Shown here piece after piece: positions 25,518-39,621 of a stretch of DNA of 64,000 bases. Where the stretch lies: the NCBI GenBank assembly GCA_022316685.1, contig JAKJHU010000106.1, positions 1,875,547-1,939,546 of the forward strand, written 5' to 3'. The notes under the pieces were generated by a model that did not search any database, had not been told where the DNA came from, and saw only the letters and a program-made list of their open reading frames with translations. The stretch's first letter is position 1. Every line of letters begins with the position of its first letter. Origin of the DNA: Progne subis subis (taxonomy: Eukaryota; Chordata; Aves; Passeriformes; Hirundinidae). Made by a program: the position numbers and the translations under genes.

Positions 25518-25825
25518 GTGAGCCGCCGGCCGCGGGACCGCCCCTCTCTCCCGGCCCCCGGCACAGCCGGGACCCCGCGCTGTCCCGGCCTCCCTCGGGG
25601 AGCGTCCACTCCGGACCTGCCGAGCTCTCCCTCCTGTCCCCCGTGGGATGCCCAGTTCCCCTCGGCGGGGCGGCGTGCCCTCCCTGCCTCGCTGTCGGGG
25701 TTTGCTTAAGCCCTCCGGGTGCCGTCGCGCCCGGCCCGAGGGCAGGAATTAGCGGGGTCAGAAGCCGGGCTCCGGCCCGCGATCGGGTATTTGTGCTGTG
25801 CTGCTTCTCCCTCGCGCGGTAGAAA

Positions 25826-25840
25826 GGGGGGGGGGGGGGG
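25826..25840 (+). repeat. Poly(G) run, 15 bases
   Basis: Fifteen consecutive G residues, followed by AGGG, at the 3' edge of the CpG island about 310 bp after exon 2. It can form a G-quadruplex and is a likely site of sequencing or assembly error. Confidence 0.95.
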
Positions 25841-27423
25841 AGGGTGAAGTGTTTTGTTTCTTGTTGTATGCTCTAGGTACAGTACAAATGTATGTTTATG
25901 ATGATATTAGAAAGGGTTAAAGAATGAGGTTTATTTACTGGAGGGCAAAGTCAGTAGGTAGGTGTTTATTCTTAGCTCATTTTGTCATAGGGAAAAAAAA
26001 AAGTCTCCTGCACAAATGACCTTTTCAACCCTCTTCTGGGAAGCAGAAGTTGTCACCCGTGGTTTCCATTCTAGAAATTGGGGGCACTTCTTTAATGGTG
26101 AACAAAATGATGTCCCTCCCCTTGACAGAGGAATTACCAGGCTGTATTGTCAAACTATAGTACTTGTTTACCAGAGACAGGCAGACTAAGCTTTGATAGT
26201 TCACAGGATAGATGTAGTGACATAAAGTGAGCAAAGTGGCACATCCATGCCTAAGAGATACTCAAGTTTCAGTAATTTTCTCAGAAGGTAGATTCTTCTG
26301 CTTTTTGTTTGGTGTTTGGTTTGTTGCTTTCACCTGGAAATTCCAAGGTCTTCCTCCTCCAAAACCCCAGATACTGTTTAGTGCATACACATCTTGCAGT
26401 AAAAATTGACTTTAAAAAATAAGCAAGAGAAATAAGGATTCACAACTTTGTTATGTTTTCGCATCCAAACTGACAACCTTCTGAAAGATATGTTGTCAAA
26501 CAAGTTACTGGGCTCAGTTTAGAGATACCATGTGAAGACTAGTGACTTTGATATACAGAGATTTTTATTGTTCCTTCTGGCATAACTTTCTATGCAAGAG
26601 TTATCTGTAGGCCTCTTAGCACAGAAAAATAGCGCATGATGGTGCCTTGTAGGCTTTATTTGCTTTCTTACATGGTTCTCCTGGAAATTCGCAAATGTAA
26701 TATCTGTAGAAAAAGCATGTTTGGCCATGGGCTTCCTACTCTTTGACGTGTACTATTGTAATTCTTTTGTTCTTCTTGAACATGACTGTAGTGATAGGTG
26801 TAGATATATGTGCACATGGTTTTTATATGCAGCAGTAATTGAAAAGACATCTGTGGGTTTTTTGAGATGCATGTGTGAGTAGCCTTCTGATTCTGACAAC
26901 ACCTCACACTGGTTTTCTCCAGACTCATAAACAGCCTTCCTTAACAGTCCATACTTAAAATCACAGTTCTATTATTTTCCAGGGTAATTTTAATGTTTCC
27001 CTGTGTTTTGGAGAAAGATGATCTCTTGGCTTTTTAATATATTGTAATATACCCCAAACCCCACAGATACTCCATTTCTGAATTTCATTTCACACAGCTC
27101 ATGCCTCACAGAAATAATCTGCTGAAGGTTTAATAACTTTTCCACCTAACTTCTGTGGGTCAAAAAGGATATTGTGCTATCCCTGCTGTGTTTCCAGCTT
27201 GCTTTGTCTTATTTTAATGCACATGAGATCATGCAGAGAGCTGTGCCACTGTGGTATACAGAGCAGTGAGGACACTGCATTACCATAAGAAGACTGGGGA
27301 GAAAGGGGCTTTGTCTCTTAATAATGTATTTATTTTTGTAATTTAATTTGGTAGCCCATGTACTTGTCATGGATTTACAATTCCAGAATACATAGGCTTC
27401 ACGTGTAGTGAAAAATGGAGAAT

Positions 27424-27840
27424 GCAAAAAACCACAAGAATTTGTGGTTTAGAAAGAGAAGAATGCAGGGTTGGTGATGGTGAGAAGAGGGAGGGAGGTA
27501 GCAAGAGCTGAGCAGTGGTGAGATATTCAGAGAACGTGTGGTTTGGGTGGGACATTGGAAACAGCAGAGAAGACAACTTGACTAGCAAGTGGAATGAGAG
27601 AATATGGGAAGTTTTAAGGAATGTGAAGAGAGCTGCAAGAAGAGAGCAAGGTAAAATTCTGTAGCTGTGAAAAGGACGTGATGTTTGAAGAGACGAGTAG
27701 GTCTGGAAGGAGATGAGAAGTATCTGTTATTTGAGGACAACAGGCTTGCAAAGGTAAGGCAGGAATGAGTTCAGCAATGGTACATGTTATTTTGATAGCA
27801 CAGAGGTGATGGTCGGAAAAGACAATGAGTGGTAGATTTT
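27424..27840 (+). other. Purine-rich segment
   Basis: About 400 bases with marked A+G excess on the + strand (many GAGA, GGAAG and AAGAG strings) within intron 2. No element is recognised. It could be an old diverged repeat or simple skewed sequence. Confidence 0.5.
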
Positions 27841-28483
27841 TCACAATATAGCTTCCTTAATTTCCCATATAGAATCTTGGAATTATCTGCCAGGTTGAAT
27901 GACCTGAAGCTGAATGACCATTATACAAAATTCATCCTTGGTATGTGTTCATGCATAAATGACAGGTAGCAGTAGACTGAATGTCTGGATCATTGTACTT
28001 TTTTCTGGATCCCATAATTAGCTTTAACAAGAAAATCTCCTTTAGTGTTCATGGTGTTGTACCCATTCTGGTGCATTTAATGAGAGTAAGTATGCACATA
28101 CATGTAGAAGCTGTATGACAGGTACTGAAGTTATTGATCCGTTATCACAATGTGAGTATTGACACACAAGCCGTAAGTATGTGGTAGTAAAGATGTTTCT
28201 CTTCAGGGATAAAATTTAACAGTTGTCCTCATTGTGAAACATCATGTGCTACGAATGTCTGTCACTACTAGCAATACAGCTCATTTAGTAGTGCTGGATG
28301 GTCACGTATGGAGACTATTTACCTGGGCACTTAGTACTAAGTAACAATGATTTTGAAATATAGCCTGCAATATTATAATTACCAATTATTTTTCTCCTTT
28401 TATATTTTATTCAGTAGGAATTGTAGTTCCTCATCCATATTATTGAGATAAGCAGGCAGTCTCTGAGAATACAGTAAAATATG

Positions 28484-28501
28484 TCTTCTTCTTCTTCTTC
28501 T

Positions 28502-28533
<32 letters not shown>
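28484..28533 (+). repeat. (TCT)n followed by poly(T)
   Basis: About seven TCT units (28484-28504) run directly into 30 T residues (28504-28533). This compound microsatellite is not tied to a recognisable element. Confidence 0.95.
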
Positions 28534-28536
<3 letters not shown>

Positions 28537-31500
28537 GGGTTGAAGAGGTTTTTTTGCAGGGGTTTCTAGTCTTTGCCTTCATCGTTTCTGCAAGCCCATT
28601 TTTCCTTGAGTCAAGCATCAGAGATCAGAACCCCTGTACTTAGCTTTGGTAGCTTTTCACAGTTTGGCAGTGCGTACTTAATATTTGTTGACTGAATTCT
28701 TGGAGGGGAAAAAAAAAATCAGAAATGTTGTGGATTCAGAGATGCAAGTGGATTCTTGTCCTTTCACCTCTGCATGTCCCAGAGTAACAGCAGTTAACAA
28801 ACATTGTTGATGGATGATTGAAATTAATGAATAGTATCTCTTTTTGTTCCAAATCGCCAGATGTTGTATCCTAAAAAAATCTCATTTTTTGAACAGAAAA
28901 TATGGTTTGCTGATAGTTGTTATTGAGAGGTCAAGGACTGAAACAAAGTGAAGAAGTGGTGGCTTCTACTTTGAGGAGCTGTTGCTTCCTACAGAGGCAC
29001 ATTGAGTGTAGCACTGCTTAGCTACTGCGTCTGCTCTGCAGTTAGAAAGGACAAGAGTCCTACACTGTCTAAGTGACATCTTTCATGAGCTCTTTGAGTG
29101 TTATCCTGAAATTAAAGAGGTTTTGTCACAGGCATTGAAGGAAGCAGAATTATGCTCTACTCTGGGGAGGCATGGGGATAAGCCTTTCTGTTGATTTATC
29201 ATAGTGCTAGCAAGAAATTACAATGCTAATATTTTTAAAGCAATTACTGCATACAAATAAGAGAATGTTAATGAAAGCAGGAAACTTAGCACAATTCCAG
29301 AAGTTGCAAGAAATAAATATTTAACCATTATATTGTGGTTCTGATATGGATGTGAGAACGTGTCTCTGGATAGTTAAAAAGCATTTTACCCAGTATTGAC
29401 TCAACAGTTGGTGCTGCAAATAAAATATGAGTTTGTCATGTATGTAATTGAATAATATTTCAAGCCATCAAGGATTTTGTTTCTTAGAAAATAATAATAA
29501 AAAAAATAAAATCAATCCTGCAGTCAAAATGTATGATTTACTAGAAACACTTTTAAATACCTTAATAGTGAATTGAGATCAACATGATAATTTAAATGAT
29601 CACAATGATTTCTTAATTTATGATAATGTGAATTATCATATGCAAAGAAATCTTGGTGATCCCTCTAAATTAATGCAGATCAGAGAATAGTGCAGTTAAT
29701 GAAGTGTTTGAGGAAGAGTCATTCTGCAAATAGTGCTGCTATAGCTTCTTAATCTCTGAGTTGCAAAACGTTGTTCTTGGGTGAAATTATTCTTTTCGGG
29801 GTAGTAAACTTTGAGCACTTAAAACCAAGTGGGAATCTTGCCATGTTTTGTATTATTTTTAGTAATTATTAAGTCAAATGAGTTTGAATTTGAATTTTTA
29901 CCTCATTAAACCATTGACAGTTTGGGGGGCTTCATTAAACCAGCCTTCATAACTAAACATAGAGATGAGAAGGAATCAAATTATTTTGAAGGTTTTAGTG
30001 TTTTTTAAATGAATTTATCACAGATCCATAATGTAGATTACAGCAAAACAGCTTGTCTTGCCTGAGGTGGGATCAAGCCCGCAGAGTTAAGTAAACCACG
30101 TGCCATAATTTCATTACGTGTTCCTATTTGCCCCTGAAATTCTTACCTGCAAAGGAAGGAACACAAACTTTATTATGCAATTAAGGATTTGATGGAGTTT
30201 TTATTATGTGAGAGATCCACAAGGGGGAGACTTTATTCTAGAATAACCTTGTTGGGGACACTTCCATCTGTCAGAGACCTAGGCAAGGTGGGAGCCCAAA
30301 ACGCCCTTTGCTCAGTGCTCTCTTGGCTTCCTGGCTTTTTATGTTTTTAGGTACCATAGTTACCTACCACTGATAAGCTGTAGGTTTATTTAAATCTTTA
30401 TAAAGTCGGCATCTTAAAAAAAAAAATACCATCAGGGAATGCAATCAGGGAATATAATTGGACATCCACACACAGAGAGCAGAGACAATTGTTTTTCCAG
30501 ATTTACCCAGCTTTTGAATAATGACTGTCCTATGCTTTAGAATCTCATACTTTTGCGCTACTACAGTAGTGTGCTTTTTCCAGCTAACATTCATTTTGAT
30601 GATCCTTGTCTAAAATTTTTAGCAGTTTCTGTGTGCACCAGCTGCTCACACAGGGCGATACAGAGCCCACAGCAATGGCAGCAAATTATGGTACATTTTC
30701 CTGTTTTCCAGGTTGCTTGGCATCTCTGCAAGAAACAAGTAGTTCTAGTAGGGCATTGCTTCTGCTTAGAATATCGTGAAATACTTTTAAATGCTTATAG
30801 GTAGGTATCAGGTGCTGTGCAGTTTATACATTTATTTTGTGAAAAAGTCTGTGTTCTGTAGTTGAACGCATCTTTTGTAGAATTCTGACTCCAGTGTGTG
30901 CTTGAGAGAAATGTTAGCTAGGATAATAAGAAAAAGTAATATTTTACAGTTAACACTGTATTGCCTAATTCTTTCTAAAACAAGTGCTGTTAAAGATCAA
31001 ATCTAACTTGCAGGGGTCGTGAGTCCAGGCAGAGGTCAGGATCTGTTGCTTAAAAAATTGTCTCAAAACAGCACAGGTACTATTAAATATTGAAATGTCC
31101 CTGAAAAGTGAAAGATGCTTGGTATGCATCTAGTGCATGATGTTGTAAATGTTCATTAATGTAGTGTGATGGATAAAAACCTGCCCAACCACAAACTAGC
31201 CATGTTCTGATCATGTCCTGGTGACTGGGAAAATAAAGGAGATCATTGTTGTAGTACTGAAAACAAGAGAAGGTTTTGGAGATTATACCAGATGAAGATC
31301 TTGCCCTATGTAATTTGTGACATTATGTGCTATAGCCTTATTCTATCATAGAAACTGAGGCAAAAAAAGATTTTTTCAGAGACTGTATCGCAAGATATTA
31401 ATGATGTATTTCAGAACAGACACAAATAGTAGGTAGTCAGGTTGACAGTTGATGCAGAGTGGTGTTTTAATTTCCTCACATTTTAAAAAAGTCACATCTC

Positions 31501-31631
31501 ACTGCAATATCTGACACCATATATTGGTCATGATATGTTATCTTATTTTTGCAACTTACCAAGACAAAGTGTTGTTTTTGGTTTTTTTTGAAGAAAAACT
31601 ACAGAAGTATGAAGATGGTCATTTTTGCACC

Positions 31632-31654
31632 TTTTTTTTTTTTTTTTTTTTTTT
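31632..31654 (+). repeat. Poly(T) tract, 23 bases
   Basis: Uninterrupted T homopolymer followed by GACAG. Read as transcribed it resembles a pyrimidine tract plus acceptor-like AG, but nothing exon-like follows. Confidence 0.9.
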
Positions 31655-31884
31655 GACAGATTCTGGATTATATGAATTTTTCACAAATTATCTTGATTTG
31701 TGAAAGGTGAAGAATGAGTAAATATGCTCTTTTCCATTTTATGAATATTATACACATAATATGTTAATATGTGGGTGTTGTCTGTTTCCCTCATCTGCTT
31801 ACCTGTCTTCTTTTGTGAACATACAAAATTCTTAATTCAATAGATTTGCAAAATACTTTCAGGCAGGGAATTGATGAAATTTTG

Positions 31885-31917
31885 TCTGCTGGTGAAATTT
31901 ATCTGCTGGTGAAATTT
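31885..31917 (+). repeat. Two-copy 17-bp tandem duplication
   Basis: The unit TCTGCTGGTGAAATTT occurs at 31885 and 31902 with one intervening A. The two copies are identical, which suggests a recent local duplication. Confidence 0.9.
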
Positions 31918-34009
31918 CTATCATGCAAAGCCCCTTAATTTTTTTTCTCTTCACTTTCAGCATTAATTTCAATGACCACGTCTGTATTTTTAGTATGTGT
32001 TGAAGTATATTATATTTGATAACCATTTAAAGTTGCTATATTGTGCACTTCTTTTTCACATGATCTTTCACTGTGAGCATTTTAGGCTATTTTCATCTTC
32101 CTGTGAAGACAAAGTGTTCCTTTGAAGGTTTTTAATCCTTGGTGGAAGCAAGTCTGAACTAAATGAGATTTTCAATGACAAGAAATGTAATTTTTGCTCA
32201 CAGCTGATGGATATCTCTCAACAGAGGTCCTTAAATTCTCCCTCTCTGCTTGTCCTGGGGCGTAAGTGGATATTGAGTGTCATCCTAACTATGTGATATC
32301 CTCAAAGCAGTAGATTGCAAGTGGTTTCCTTTTCCCAGTGACCTTCCTTGAGTTTAACCTGTATTGCTCAGTAACGCTCCGTGTGCACGTCCTTGATGCT
32401 GGGGTGGCGTTGATACAAAGAACTCAGTGCATTAATTGAGCTTCTCATTAGGGCAATTATGATCAAATCAGCAGTCGTTTGGTGCTGATATAAGTAGATG
32501 TGACAGCACAAAAGCTACTTTGAAGGTGAGGAGGAGCATCATGGTCTTTAACCTCACTCCGTTTCACCTCATCCCTAAGCAATCTCCATTATTCATCGCT
32601 CTTTCTCTAATAGTTAAAACCCGAAGTGCTAAGACTAGGTTACCTACTAAAGTTTGCTGCCTGGTGGAAAAGCAAGTATTTTCAGTTCAAAAACTGCTAT
32701 TAATTGTTCTCTACTGTCATTCTGAAAATAGCCAAATGTAGTTAAAACTAGAAGTCACATAGGCAGTGAGGCAACAAGTCAAGGCTGCAACTTTCTGCCT
32801 TCAGAGCATTCTGTTTGCAACTGAAGAGCAAAATAGATGGAGAAGGGAGCTCTGGGTGTCCCTTGACAGTCTATATGAAAGACAGAGCTGGGCACTGGGG
32901 AAGATGTACACACAGCTATAGAGAACCCAGCACATTTGAACTTGGGGTTAGGCAGATCTGGCAACACTTTGTGTCTGGGCTGTATTCAGAGTGACACAAG
33001 AAGGAAGACAAGCACAGCGTGTTTCTTACATGCAATAATTAATACTGAATCCTTACTGAAACCTTGTGAGAAAACTTCAGAGTAAGATTGGGTTATTTTA
33101 AAACACAGGGAAAACTGATACATTTAATGGATTAGTAGAGTATTTTTTCACAGTGATGGTGTAGCACAATGTTCATTGTCCAAGATAAAAGAACAGTAAT
33201 GGGTTTATATGGTACACAGGCAACATAGATCATATTTTCTTAATTCTGATTTAATAATAAGGACTGTTGTAAGTAACACAGAACAAGAATATATAAATGT
33301 GTGTCTTGTTGTTGAATACAACATGTTAGGAATTCATTGCAGCTGTAGAAAAATTTCCATTACAGAATGTATGGCTTAGTTAAAAATAACCTGGAAGAGG
33401 AAAATGTTTCTCAATAAACTTTCAGTATATTTGGAATATGCATTTTTGTTTAGCAAATAATATATTTTGAATTTAGTGTGTTCTTAACATCCTCAGGTAT
33501 TGGCATGAAGTTAATATTGCAGAAACAAAACACTCTGTAAATTTTGTACTGTTAAAGTATATCTTGCCCACAGCTATAGCAGGTCATAAAAGTAGATGTA
33601 ATAACACTCAGCAGAGAATCAGTCTAAGAGTTAGCTCTAAAGAAAAGAAAAATTCCACAGTGCAAATTTGTACAAATGTACATCTGTACCAAGCCTTGTG
33701 CACAGGAAAGTTAGAGGAACTATTGTTATTTTTAAGAAATGGCTGGCTGAGAAACAGGGTTCTAGAGATCACATTCATCACTGAGTATGGGCTGCTTACA
33801 AGTTTGCCTGCATGAGGTTAAAACCTTTTCTCCCAGTTTGAGATCCCAGGCTGTGTTTTGCAGGCAGTGACATGAGTTACAGCCAGGCTCAATCCCTTCT
33901 AAACTTTCTTGCCTGCATTACTGTTTTCTGTGGAGAGACACTTTTGCTCCATTTCAATGAACTTCACACTTACGACTTGCACAAAACAGCATCTGAGGAA
34001 GCACGTAAC

Positions 34010-34280
34010 TACAGAATCCTAGAACCCTACTGTGGTTTGTCTTGGAAGGGACCTTAAAGATTCTTTTGTTTCACTCCTTGCCCCCACAGTGGACAGGGAC
34101 ACTTTCCACTAGACCAGGTTGTTCCAAACCTTGTAGCACCTGGCCTTGAACACTTTGGGATGGGGCAACCACAGCTTCTGTAGGCAGCGTCTGCCAGGGC
34201 CTCACCATGCTCATAGTGAAGAATATTCTCCTAATATCCAGTCAACACCTATTCTCTTTCTGTTCAAAGTCTGTCATAAG
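34010..34280 (-). mobile_element. CR1 LINE 3' fragment
   Basis: Read as given, the segment matches the reverse complement of an avian CR1 3' end. It opens with an ACAGAATCCTAGAA tail-type repeat, then TTGGAAGGGACCTTAAAGA, then blocks such as GGACAGGGACACTTTCCACT, CTGGCCTTGAACACTTTGGG and GTGAAGAATATTCTCCTAATATCC. The element is therefore inserted antisense to ST6GALNAC5. It is 5'-truncated, as most avian CR1 copies are, and carries no coding capacity. Confidence 0.92.
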
Positions 34281-37200
34281 GATATGTTTTCTGCTTCAGC
34301 TCTACTGTATTTCATGTATAGTACACACCAAATTTAATAAGTGAGGGATATGATAATCTAAGAGCATATTTTAAACAACCGCAGCTGACACAGCAGACAG
34401 GAAGGTAGCACGTGGCCGTGGGCTGATGGAATGATGCAGAGATTCCAGGGCTGACAGAGGCTGGGTCAGTAAGTCTGCCTAGTGTAGTTTGAGACAGCCT
34501 TGTTAGCTTGAAACCAGAATAGTCATGCTGTATCTGAGAAGTAAATCCTGGTCATTGGCAGCCACATTTCTTCTGGAGCTGGGCTGGCTCTGCACTCTGC
34601 TTTCTGCAGCATTTGGAGGTCAAGATAGGTGGAATCTACCTGGAGTACCTGGGGAATAGTGGTAAAGACACACCAACAACGCATCTGGACAGTTCTCAAG
34701 TGCAGTGCCAAGGACTGGAATTGCATTTGGTATTCTAGCTGTTCTTTAACTTTAGCCATCCAAATCGTGTGCACCTTGTATTTGAAGAGGCTGCACCTTT
34801 GGCCGCAGCGAAGACACGCTTAGCAAACACGGTTTCCAAGACTTGTCCATGGTCCTTAGGAGAAAGCTTTTGGCCAAATACATGGAAGCAGTGCTCTCCC
34901 AGCTTTATCCTCAGTCTTAGTGCAGGGCTCAGATGCTCACAGGGAATATGAGCTGTTGTACAACCTGTGCTGTCCCTTCCCTGCTCTTCTCTAGCTTTCA
35001 GTGTGGCATCTCTGCGTCAGTCCTGACACTTGGCTTAATTTCATCCATGGAGATTAAAATAATGTCACAGGTGCTCCTAAATTTGGTTGCTGTCTGTTTT
35101 AGTCCTAATGCTACTGTAAAATGGTTAGTTTTACACATCTCAGCATATTGGTTGACTCTAAAATAGAAACATAAAACCTCAAAATACAGCCAGTAGTCTG
35201 AATGCAGCTGCCAAAGCTATGCAGAGTTAGCGCTGCCTGTCCTTGCTCAGCTCATCTGCCTGTGCCTGGATAATTGCAGGAGAACTCCTGTTTTTAAAAA
35301 ACAAAATAGGACAAAACACTTCATGTTTTATTTAGGTAATTTCTTAGCATTTACATTCTATAAAATGGTCATTGTTGGTATTATTGATAACCGTCTAAAA
35401 TACATTTTACAAATAAAATACCTATAACAAAGTCACTGTTCACCTACTTATGTATTCTCTTTGTAGCACCGCTCCAGATTTCTTTCTGTTTTTAATAATG
35501 ATTCATGAGCCTTACGAAGACTGAGACACTTTGTTATAATATTGCTCACATTATGCATGAGCACTACCTCGGCCATGAATGGGACTGTACATAATACCCA
35601 GCCCTTCAGTGAGGGTTTTCCCAGTGCCAGCTGCCATGATGTCTAAGCATATGTCAGGGTGGGATTTTGCCAGCAGACAGGAGCACACTCTGCCCTCCCT
35701 TTGAGCTGCCTGGAGATGCACAGGCTCTGCTCTGGCAGCAGAGCCTCTGCAGTTTGCCTGTTGCTAAGCCAGAACTAATAAGCTTGACTGCAAAGCAGGG
35801 TTTATTGTCCTGGGCTCAGCATACATGGTGTGGTTACGTAGCTTTCACATGCAGCCTCTGTGAGTCCCACAGTCGACTCCTGGGCAGCACTGGCTGTGGT
35901 TGGCTGGATGGAGCATGGGCAGTATTTGCTTGCATCTCCCAGCAAAAAACTGCTGGTCCGTGTCCTAATGGCTTAACTCTGCTCCAGAGGAGCGTTTTCA
36001 GTCCTTTGCCACACTGCCAGGAATTTTTTGCCTTATGTGACTGGACAATATAACTCAGAGTACTCCTGCCACTTAAATTTTGGTCGTTAGTTTGCCCCAT
36101 GTTTAGTACACTTAACAAAAAAGACTGTTTTTCATAATTTCTTTCTTGTACTGCAGCCTAATATGATAGATGATGTTGTGAGTCAGGTTTTCAAAGTTTG
36201 AAATGAGATGCTAAATCTGGTTCACAGAGTGTGATTTAGTCATCTGAGTCACCACTTACAACGAAATCTGCTGTTTTCACTGGGCAGATACTTGCTGAAG
36301 AAAGGATTTTAATTTCTTTGCTTAACAAATTCATGTTTGAGCATGAAGCTATGTGGGTTTTTGCATATAACGTAGCTATTTCTGTGTGCACAGGTTATTT
36401 AATTTGAATGTTTGTGTTTTCATTTGTCTTTTCTGGTATTTTTACCATGTATATATTGCTTTGACATATTGACAACTGTATCTTAATTTTGGTCAGTGAA
36501 GAATTGTTGCTGATAGGTTATTTAGTAATGTTTTCACTAACAAGAGACTAGTTTGCCTTTGAGTTTTAATGTTACTCTTTCCATATGTAATTATCATATT
36601 AATGGATTTAATTTTGATTTAATTTTTATGAATAGCCAAAAGCTCTGTTTTTTTACAAGTAGAATCAAAACTAGGGCTGCATTTTTCACTTTTGCTATAT
36701 CTGCTTTATGTTTCAGTAGCAGTGCAAAGAAGCAATGAACCTAGTTATAGATATGCTGAATATTCTTTCTCAGGGGTAGTGTTGATATGTCCCTGATGGT
36801 TTAAGGGCATAATTGAGGTACTTTGTGCAGCTGGTACACGTGGAGGAGGAATATCAAGGCCAGGAGGGTATCTCTGGTATTAATGTGTCTGATTTCTTCC
36901 AGCACAGTGAACCCTTTTGATTTGTAACAGTTTGTGTAATACAAAACAGCTTTCAGAGTATCTTTAATTATGCCTGTGGACATTTTGGGATGGAAAGTGA
37001 AATGAGGCTTTAGAATCACCTTTTACTCCCAGCTGTGCTGATTTGAAACTGGCACAGCTTGTTACCCATCTGTACGTGTAGGGATCATATTCCTGCTCTC
37101 ATGGAAGACACTGGATGTGCAGCATCCTGGGCTTCAGCAGAAGGTGTGGGTGGCTCTCAGTCTTTCTGTCAGAGCTCTCCGTGCTGTCAGGATGGAAGAG

Positions 37201-39599
37201 CAATATATCCCATACACAGACATCCTATGAGCTGTAATAGCATGTCTCCTCAGATCAAACTGAGATTTGAGACACCTCACAGGACCTGCAGACCTGTCTT
37301 TGAGGTTTCATATTGCTAAGGAGCACAGTGAGGCAGCTGCACTGGAAGTAGAGTGTGTGATAAAAAAAGACCCAGCCACTGTGCTTCCATCAGGGCTCCC
37401 AGACATATAGAGAATGAATTGATTGATGATATGATGCATCAACTTTATTAAAAGTTTCTCAGAAATGATATTTTTTAATTATGCTGCTTTCTAGGTGTAT
37501 TTTTCAGCATGTTATGAAGATGACATATATTTGTAGTGCATAATGTGGAAAAATCATTTTAACATGAAAATTAATGTCCTAACATTTGAACTTTCAGGTA
37601 TGTTGGTTAATTTTCACGGTCCATAGCAAACAAAAAAAGAAGATAAATTCTTTTTGAAGGTGTAATAGGTGATCTCATCCGTATCATACTAAGTCCAAAG
37701 ACCTAACAGTTATTTAAGTTCTCAAAACTTCTTGAGTGCATTGTTCACAGTGAGTGGATGAAAACCTTGTGACTGAGGTCAGAGGTAAAAACAGCTATAA
37801 CAGCCAGTAAGCCAGTTTAGCTGAAATTAAGTCCCTCATGATTGTGAATGATGAGGTTGCATCTACTTGTCTTTTTTTTTCTTTTTTTGAATTGCTTTTT
37901 ATACACCAGTTCTTGCAAAGCACTGAGACTGAAATTCAAAACAGCGGTAGTCTCTAAAAAATAGTTTGCCTTGGAAAACAAATAGATCTGTCAAATTATT
38001 TTTTGCCTCATATCCCATAGTTGACATCAGTAAAACTACTGAAAATTACATTACACTGTGTTTATTAAAGTTGTGCTCCTATGCAGTAATACACATAAGA
38101 CATCTTATACTGCCTTAAGGATTAAGTTAAGCTCCTTTGTCAAGCCTGTTGGCATGGCAGGACTGTTAATCTTTAACTGTCAGACTCTGGTTAGATCCTT
38201 CTTTAGGCTGAGGCCATGGCTAAGTGCAAAGAAATTAAAATGACTCAACTCCTAATATTTATGCTTTCGAGTTTTTGCACAGAGCAATCAATAAAATGAG
38301 AAGCTGGTTTAGACATACATATTTCTATAAGAAGATTTTATTACAAGCTCTTATTTAGCAGCATCTTATTTGCTTTATGTTTATGATTGTGAAATATGAA
38401 GACAAAGTTGGCAGTGTTCAAAATATTAAATTAATGGAAACAAGATATGCACAGGGTGACAGCTCATTGAGAGGACAGAGTATAATTTTGTGAACCTACA
38501 TTTCCTAGTTAATATTTCAGAGTTACCTACACTATGTCCATGTTTTATTGTTACATCAGTAATTATTCTTACATTTTCCTTCAAATTACAGCATTAAGTC
38601 ACAAAAGAAGAAATGTGCTATAGTTGCAGCATATTTAGACATGACAATACTTGAAACAAAACTGTATGAAAAATGAGGTGAAGATGGAAGGGAAAGATCA
38701 ATTCATTGTGAAAGATGAAAGTTACCCTAGAAGGGTACAAAACGGGTTGTAAGGAACCATAGTATTGTGCTATAGGTATCAAAGGTTTGTGTTTCACTGT
38801 GAATGTCTGTACCATTTAATTAATATTGTTCTTGCTAAAATTTGTGAAGAGGAATTTTTAATAATTATCTGATAATAGCCAACCAGTTTCATTTGTGCAA
38901 ATATTCTTCAGTGAAGTGATACACGTTGTATGTTGAAGCAGTAGGTAAAATATATTGCAAAGAAGCTTTTGGTAGGTGCCTAAATTGTACTTTTCTAATC
39001 AGGCTGTGTATTTTTTTTTAGTAATAGGAAAAGAAGCCTTCAACAAATACAAATTTTTTAATATACTCCTTCAAGTATAGTTTCAAGTGGCTGTATTTGC
39101 ATTTTATGCACATATAACCTTCCCAATTTCCTGAAACAAGAGATTCTTTTCCTTAAATCTTTAAATAATAATGCTTTCTGCTTACCAGTCACCTTGCTTC
39201 TGAGGATCACCAAGTGCCGTAGAAGCATTACATGGAGACTCCTGCCATAAGGTACAGGAGTATTAATTCCTTATGACATAGGAGGATATTTGGAACGATA
39301 GAGTTCAAACCACAGTTTTGATCTTGGGTATCTGAAGAGGGATTGAATGTAGGAGTTTGGAAAGCTCTGGTGTGTTGAAAACTGAGGGGACTCAGCCTTG
39401 GGACAGGCACACAAGCAATCACTTTGAGATAGCTGACTTTCATGCATGGCTTGGAAGTTAAATTTTAGACCTCATTCTGTGTAGCACTGAAGCTGTGTGC
39501 AGTGGATTGGGAGAGTGATGCAGCTGGAATGGATTTGAGATACCTGTGCAGAGCTGCCCAACAGAAAAACATGAAGTGTGTTTCAGTCCAGCCCTTCTG

Positions 39600-39621
39600 C
39601 TTGTACAGGGCTTGTACAGGT
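39600..39621 (+). repeat. Two-copy 11-bp tandem duplication
   Basis: CTTGTACAGG is repeated in direct tandem with one base between the copies. A small local duplication of no known function. Confidence 0.85.

Larger units (their letters stand above)
24060..25845 (+). promoter_or_regulatory. ST6GALNAC5: CpG island promoter of ST6GALNAC5
   Basis: CpG density rises abruptly near 24060 and falls back after about 25845, against AT-rich flanks on both sides. The island covers the presumed 5' UTR, coding exon 1, intron 1, coding exon 2 and the start of intron 2. GC-box-like strings occur, for example GGGGCGGGGG near 25250. A GGCGGA-type hexanucleotide repeat lies at about 24458-24486 in the presumed 5' UTR. 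I see no convincing TATA box, which fits a dispersed CpG-island promoter. The transcription start is not determinable by eye; it should lie between about 24000 and 24600. Confidence 0.85.

Noticed and set aside
24071..25822. Many long GC-rich frames on both strands around the CpG island
   Set aside because: They are shadows of stop-poor CpG island DNA. Only the frame joined by the GTAAGT donor at 24670 and acceptor at 25295 gives the known protein.
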